Assembly: GCA_001801495.1 (NCBI GenBank)
Contig: MGXW01000108.1
Location: forward strand, 1-19,585
Direction of reading: 5' to 3'
DNA: 19,585 nt
Source: Gammaproteobacteria bacterium RIFCSPHIGHO2_12_FULL_37_34
GTDB taxonomy: Bacteria > Pseudomonadota > Gammaproteobacteria > DSM-16500
Shown here: one piece after another, positions 16,814 through 19,585 of the stretch
Layout: each line of letters opens with the position of its first letter
Position numbering within the stretch: position 1 is the first letter of the stretch
Notes under the pieces: generated by a model
Seen by the model: the letters and a program-made list of their open reading frames with translations, nothing else
Database searches by the model: none
Told to the model about the DNA's origin: nothing
Program-made: the position numbers and the translations under genes

Positions 16814-17470
16814 ATGCATCAAACAAACAAAGCGATTGGTGTATTAGGTGGTACGTTCGATCCCATTCACTTTGGACATTTGCGTCTAGCACTTGAACTA
16901 TATGAATCACTGGATTTGGCTAAAATTCACATTATCCCATGCTATCAGCCTGTACATCGGAAACTGCCTGTCGCCTCCCCCGAGCAACGACTTGCTATGG
17001 TAGAATGTGCCATTGCTAAGGAGCGAGCGCTCTATGCTGATGCTCGGGAAATACATCGTGGCATACCATCCTACATGATTGATACCCTCTTAGAATTGCG
17101 CCAAGAAATGCCTCACACGCCTTTGTGTTTATTGCTTGGTATTGATGCATTTTTAGGATTTGCTAGTTGGCATAGATGGCAAGAAATTTTAGAGTATGCT
17201 CATATCGTCATCGCTCATCGCCCACAATACCAACTACCCACAACAGGTTTAATTGCTGATTTAGTGAAAAAACGACTACAACATGACATCACCTCTATTC
17301 ATAACAATTTAAACGGTACCATCGTCGTTCGACCCATTACTTCTTTAGAAATTTCAGCAACCGATATCAGAAAACAGATTGCAATAGGACGAAATCCAAG
17401 GTATTTATTGCCAGATGATGTGTATAATTACATTAAACAACATGGTACGTACAGTATTAGTCAGGTTTAA
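16814..17470 (+). CDS. nadD: Nicotinate mononucleotide adenylyltransferase
   Basis: NadD joins nicotinate mononucleotide to AMP from ATP, a required step of NAD synthesis. The 218-residue protein starts with the nucleotidyltransferase signature GGTFDPIHFGH (residues 12-22), whose two His residues bind ATP. PCYQPVHR follows, and the C-terminal ISATDIRKQI (from residue 180) is the ISSTxxR-type phosphate-binding motif. LLLGIDAFLGFASWHRWQEI is also typical of NadD. AGGA lies eight bases before the ATG. The stop is followed two bases later by rsfS, the usual neighbour. Confidence 0.96.
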   Translation: MHQTNKAIGVLGGTFDPIHFGHLRLALELYESLDLAKIHIIPCYQPVHRKLPVASPEQRLAMVECAIAKERALYADAREIHRGIPSYMIDTLLELRQEMPHTPLCLLLGIDAFLGFASWHRWQEILEYAHIVIAHRPQYQLPTTGLIADLVKKRLQHDITSIHNNLNGTIVVRPITSLEISATDIRKQIAIGRNPRYLLPDDVYNYIKQHGTYSISQV

Positions 17471-17472
17471 CT

Positions 17473-17826
17473 ATGAAATCAGATGAATTACGCGATCTTG
17501 CTATTGATGCTTTAGATGATGTAAAAGGCATCGATATTACAACTATTGATGTGCGATCGATTACCGTCATCACAGAATATATGATTATTTGCACGGGCCG
17601 CTCCACTCGTCATGTTGCTTCACTTGCTGAACATGTAGCAAAAAAAGCAAAAGAAAAAAAGGTGGCAAATGTGCGCGTGGAGGGCGGAAAAGAAAGTGAA
17701 TGGGTACTTGTCGATCTCGGCGATGTGATTGTTCATGTGATGTTAGCTGCCACACGCACACTCTATAGTCTTGAAGATTTATGGGAACCTGTTAAAGAAT
17801 TGCGAGAACATAAAACCAAACCATAG
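17473..17826 (+). CDS. rsfS: Ribosomal silencing factor RsfS
   Basis: RsfS (formerly YbeB, Iojap family) binds ribosomal protein uL14 and blocks subunit joining when nutrients are low. The 117-residue protein contains the family core: EYMIICTGRSTRHVASLAEH, then VRVEGGKESEWVLVDLGDVI, then VHVMLAATRTLYSLEDLWE. The length is slightly above that of E. coli RsfS (105). It is placed between nadD and rlmH, as in most gammaproteobacteria, with only two bases on each side, so it is part of the same transcript. Confidence 0.97.
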   Translation: MKSDELRDLAIDALDDVKGIDITTIDVRSITVITEYMIICTGRSTRHVASLAEHVAKKAKEKKVANVRVEGGKESEWVLVDLGDVIVHVMLAATRTLYSLEDLWEPVKELREHKTKP

Positions 17827-17828
17827 CC

Positions 17829-18296
17829 ATGAAAATTCGTTTGCTTACCATCACCCATAAAGTTCCAAATTGGATAGAAACTGGTTATCAAGAATACGCC
17901 AGCCGTCTACCCAAAAACTGTGCCTTGGAATTAATTGAAATTCCTACTGAAAAACGTAATCGTTCAACAAATATCGCTCCTATTATTAAACGCGAGGGAG
18001 AAAAATTACTGGCTGCCAGCAAAGCCCATCACCTGATAATCGCTCTTGATGTAAAAGGAAAACTTTGGTCAACAAAAGAGCTGGTTAAACAACTCGCTGA
18101 TTGGCAGCAGCACGGCGACAATGTTGATTTATTAATCGGTGGGCCAGATGGTCTTTCTTCTCAATGCATCAAAGAGGCGAATAGGTGTTGGTCTCTTTCA
18201 CCTCTTACTTTCCCACACATCCTCGTACGACTCATTATCGCTGAGCAAATTTATCGAGCATGGAGCATCTTGCAGCAGCATCCTTATCATCGTTAA
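17829..18296 (+). CDS. rlmH: 23S rRNA pseudouridine-1915 N3-methyltransferase RlmH
   Basis: RlmH is a small SPOUT-fold (knotted) enzyme that methylates pseudouridine 1915 of 23S rRNA in assembled ribosomes, using S-adenosylmethionine. The full 155-residue length matches E. coli. It opens MKIRLLTITHKVPNWIETGY and shows IALDVKGKLWSTKELVKQLA, the cofactor-binding loop LLIGGPDGLS, and the diagnostic C-terminus PHILVRLIIAEQIYRAW through PYHR. It is the last gene of the lnt-to-rlmH run. mrdA, the usual next gene, is absent, and a toxin-antitoxin pair follows after 116 bases. Confidence 0.97.
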   Translation: MKIRLLTITHKVPNWIETGYQEYASRLPKNCALELIEIPTEKRNRSTNIAPIIKREGEKLLAASKAHHLIIALDVKGKLWSTKELVKQLADWQQHGDNVDLLIGGPDGLSSQCIKEANRCWSLSPLTFPHILVRLIIAEQIYRAWSILQQHPYHR

Positions 18297-18307
18297 AACA
18301 CTTTTGG
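18293..18307 (+). repeat. 15-base direct repeat, left copy
   Basis: TTAAAACACTTTTGG overlaps the rlmH stop codon (TAA) and recurs exactly at 19165-19179. The pair brackets the toxin-antitoxin module. A weak five-pair hairpin (AACAC at 18297-18301 with GTGTT at 18308-18312) also lies here but has no T-tract. Confidence 0.5.
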
Positions 18308-18362
18308 GTGTTATCTGAATCACTGATCTATTGGAAAGCTAGACTCCAAGGCTATTATCCAA

Positions 18363-18392
18363 TTGACAATATAACTAAATATAACTTATAAT
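18363..18392 (+). promoter_or_regulatory. Near-consensus promoter of the toxin-antitoxin operon
   Basis: A perfect TTGACA (18363-18368) and a perfect TATAAT (18387-18392) are 18 bases apart, ending 20 bases before the toxin ATG. This is the best sigma-70 promoter in the window. A strong promoter held down by the encoded repressor is typical of such modules. Confidence 0.78.
18369..18386 (+). promoter_or_regulatory. Putative operator: tandem ATATAACT repeats in the promoter spacer
   Basis: ATATAACT occurs at 18369-18376 and again at 18379-18386, ten bases apart, filling the spacer between the -35 and -10 boxes. One helical turn of spacing would place two bound proteins on the same DNA face. 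Binding by the Xre-type antitoxin encoded downstream is inferred. Confidence 0.42.
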
Positions 18393-18412
18393 AACCAAAT
18401 ATAGGATTTTAA

Positions 18413-18673
18413 ATGCGTTACATATTGCTTATAAAGAAACAGGCTAAAAAGGTATTACAAAGCTTGGATAGAATCGACCGTAATCGAATAGCTGAGAAAA
18501 TTAAATTGTTAGGAGATAACCCTGACAATCCTATTTTAGATATTAAGCCATTACAAGGACAGCCTTATTATCGATTACGTGTTGGGCAATGGCGCATTAT
18601 TTACGACAGAGATGATGAAGTAAAAATTATTGCTATTGCGAAAATAAAGCCACGTGGAGGCGCTTACAAATGA
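18413..18673 (+). CDS. RelE/ParE-superfamily toxin
   Basis: RelE-type toxins cleave mRNA at the ribosome, while ParE relatives poison gyrase; the sequence does not settle which applies here. The 86-residue protein has the family layout: a helical start (IKKQAKKVLQSLDRIDRNRI), then IKPLQGQPYYRLRVGQWRII with YDRDDE, and a last strand KIIAIAKIKPRGGAYK. The conserved LRVGQWRIIY block, with its Arg residues, is the strongest evidence and resembles RelE of the RelBE type. AGGA lies seven bases before the ATG. The 3' end overlaps the antitoxin start in ATGA, so the two are translationally coupled, toxin first. Confidence 0.88.
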   Translation: MRYILLIKKQAKKVLQSLDRIDRNRIAEKIKLLGDNPDNPILDIKPLQGQPYYRLRVGQWRIIYDRDDEVKIIAIAKIKPRGGAYK

Positions 18674-18993
18674 CTTTACAAATTATAAAATCAATTGATG
18701 GAAAAGCAGAATATGTCCTGCTACCTGTCAATATCTACAATACGCTACGCAGCGAAATCGAAGATGCTTTAAAAAAAAAATATAGTGGCGAAGATTATGT
18801 ACCTTTTGAATTAACAGACTATGTGGATAATGCTGTTGCGCTAGCCCGTATTAATGCTGGAATGACACAAGAAACGTTAGCGAAACACATGAACGTAACT
18901 CAAGCCTATATCAGCAAGCTTGAAGCTCAAAGCAAAGTCACAGTTAAGGTTTTAAAGAAAGTAAAAGTAGCAATTAAGGATAACAAAAAATAA
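18670..18993 (+). CDS. Xre-family antitoxin with HTH_3 domain
   Basis: This is the cognate antitoxin of the upstream RelE-type toxin and the probable repressor of the operon. The 107-residue protein has an N-terminal segment, IKSIDGKAEYVLLPVNIYNT, resembling the short strand-helix region found in antitoxins of this layout. A C-terminal helix-turn-helix follows at about 57-96 (ALARINAGMTQETLAKHMNV then TQAYISKLE). A Lys-rich tail closes it. The toxin-first order with a coupled ATGA overlap is the HigBA-like arrangement. No terminator is clear right after the stop; the next strong hairpin is at 19141. Confidence 0.88.
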   Translation: MTLQIIKSIDGKAEYVLLPVNIYNTLRSEIEDALKKKYSGEDYVPFELTDYVDNAVALARINAGMTQETLAKHMNVTQAYISKLEAQSKVTVKVLKKVKVAIKDNKK

Positions 18994-19140
18994 AATGTTT
19001 TTTAGAGCATCACAATCGTTACTTTTAGCTTTTTAAAATTGTGTATAAAAAACCCGTCATGCCAGCTTTCACTCACAAAATTTTAACCAAACAGCTTCTT
19101 AGTCTTACACTGCCTGCAATATAAAATCTAATTTTATACA

Positions 19141-19170
19141 TTTTAAACCAGCGGAACCGCTGGCTTAAAA
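19141..19170. terminator. Strong 14-base-arm palindrome, likely bidirectional terminator
   Basis: TTTTAAACCAGCGG (19141-19154) pairs with CCGCTGGCTTAAAA (19157-19170) at 13 of 14 positions around a two-base AA centre. It has a GC-rich core flanked by A/T runs, the layout of a two-way intrinsic terminator between convergent units. It includes the stop codon of the minus-strand gene (19165-19167). The trailing T-tracts are short. Confidence 0.6.
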
Positions 19171-19179
19171 CACTTTTGG
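19165..19179 (+). repeat. 15-base direct repeat, right copy
   Basis: TTAAAACACTTTTGG is identical to 18293-18307. This copy encodes the last residues and stop of the minus-strand gene, and its first six bases belong to the palindrome's right arm. Confidence 0.5.
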
Positions 19180-19585
19180 TCCAGCAGGTGTTGAATAATC
19201 AACTTGTTTGGCGCTACGTTTAGTAGTAAATAAATAATCTAGCCCACTCGTGCGTAAATAACACTCATATTGACCAAGAAGCGTATGATGCTCTTTTGAT
19301 GTTAAATTGCACTTTGTTCTAAAATAGCTCGCTAGAGATCGAAAGTTCGTATCAAGTTGTGCACAAATTTCCTGGTATACTTGACGTCTTGCATCATCTA
19401 ACTCTGATAATAATATTATGTTTATTGGTTCCCCATTTTTTTTAATAGTAGAAAATGGAGCCATCTTCACTGTCACCTTGGATTCTTTTAATGTAACAGT
19501 CAAATGATCACAAGCATAGTTAGCTGCATTCTCCTTAATAAAAGTCTGGATATCGCTTGATCTAACACCACGTAAAGATTCTCTA
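19165..19585 (-). CDS. Unknown protein, C-terminal 140 residues (5' end beyond right edge)
   Basis: The frame is open right to the window edge. The 27 codons before position 19503 contain no stop (RESLRGVRSSDIQTFIKENA then ANYACDH), so the TTG at 19503 is not a convincing start and the gene continues outside. I recognise no domain. The visible part has a beta-like stretch (LTVTLKESKVTVKMAPFSTI), then a helical region with ELDDARRQVYQEICAQLD and a Cys/Tyr-containing segment (LLGQYECYLRTSGLDYLF), ending in TPAGPKVF. It converges on the toxin-antitoxin module with the palindrome between them. It could be a large accessory or effector protein, but nothing seen settles this. Confidence 0.62.
   Translation of the reverse strand, partial: RESLRGVRSSDIQTFIKENAANYACDHLTVTLKESKVTVKMAPFSTIKKNGEPINIILLSELDDARRQVYQEICAQLDTNFRSLASYFRTKCNLTSKEHHTLLGQYECYLRTSGLDYLFTTKRSAKQVDYSTPAGPKVF

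Noticed and set aside
19053..19066. CCCGTCATGCCAGC, reminiscent of half of a dispersed palindromic repeat
   Set aside because: Only one copy is seen here and no matching inverted arm is nearby, so a repeat family cannot be supported.
19059..19127. Short plus-strand reading frame of 22 codons
   Set aside because: No ribosome-binding site and no recognisable product; probably chance.

Overview
The window reads as chromosomal DNA of an AT-rich gammaproteobacterium, most likely a member of the Legionellales (Legionella, Coxiella or Berkiella type). The grounds are an LbtU-type outer-membrane siderophore porin, housekeeping proteins that follow the E. coli pattern closely (the endonuclease III has the same length and the same numbering of active-site and Fe-S residues), and two large, charged, coiled-coil/membrane proteins of the sort often found as host-directed effectors in that order. 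The genus cannot be fixed from the sequence alone.

Left part (1-4300, plus strand): the 3' part of rlpA (septal peptidoglycan lytic transglycosylase), rseP (site-2 protease), an orphan ThiY/NMT1-like periplasmic binding protein and rmuC are tightly packed and probably co-transcribed. Middle (4290-6807, minus strand): two overlapping genes of unknown function, of 624 and 225 residues, form an accessory-looking operon that runs tail to tail into rmuC. A promoter and a 70-residue secreted protein diverge from it at 6890-7175. Next come rnhB and an ArnC-like glycosyltransferase (minus), nth (plus, divergent from the glycosyltransferase), and the lbtU-like porin (minus).

Right part (11195-18296, plus strand): a conserved envelope and housekeeping cluster, lnt-leuS-lptE-holA-nadD-rsfS-rlmH, with spacings of a few bases or short overlaps except for a 57-base gap before nadD. 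It covers lipoprotein acylation, leucyl-tRNA charging, LPS export, the replication clamp loader, NAD synthesis, ribosome silencing and 23S rRNA methylation.

In many gammaproteobacteria this cluster continues into mrdA-mrdB-(mltB)-rlpA-dacA. Here it stops at rlmH and is followed by a RelE/Xre toxin-antitoxin pair with a near-consensus promoter and a putative operator. After that lie a strong palindrome and the 3' end of an unknown minus-strand gene that runs off the right edge. rlpA, usually downstream of rlmH, sits instead at the left edge, so the region appears rearranged. The most novel content is the 4290-7175 block and the junction after rlmH. I see no tRNA, rRNA, CRISPR array or recognisable insertion sequence, and no gene-free stretch above 300 bases.
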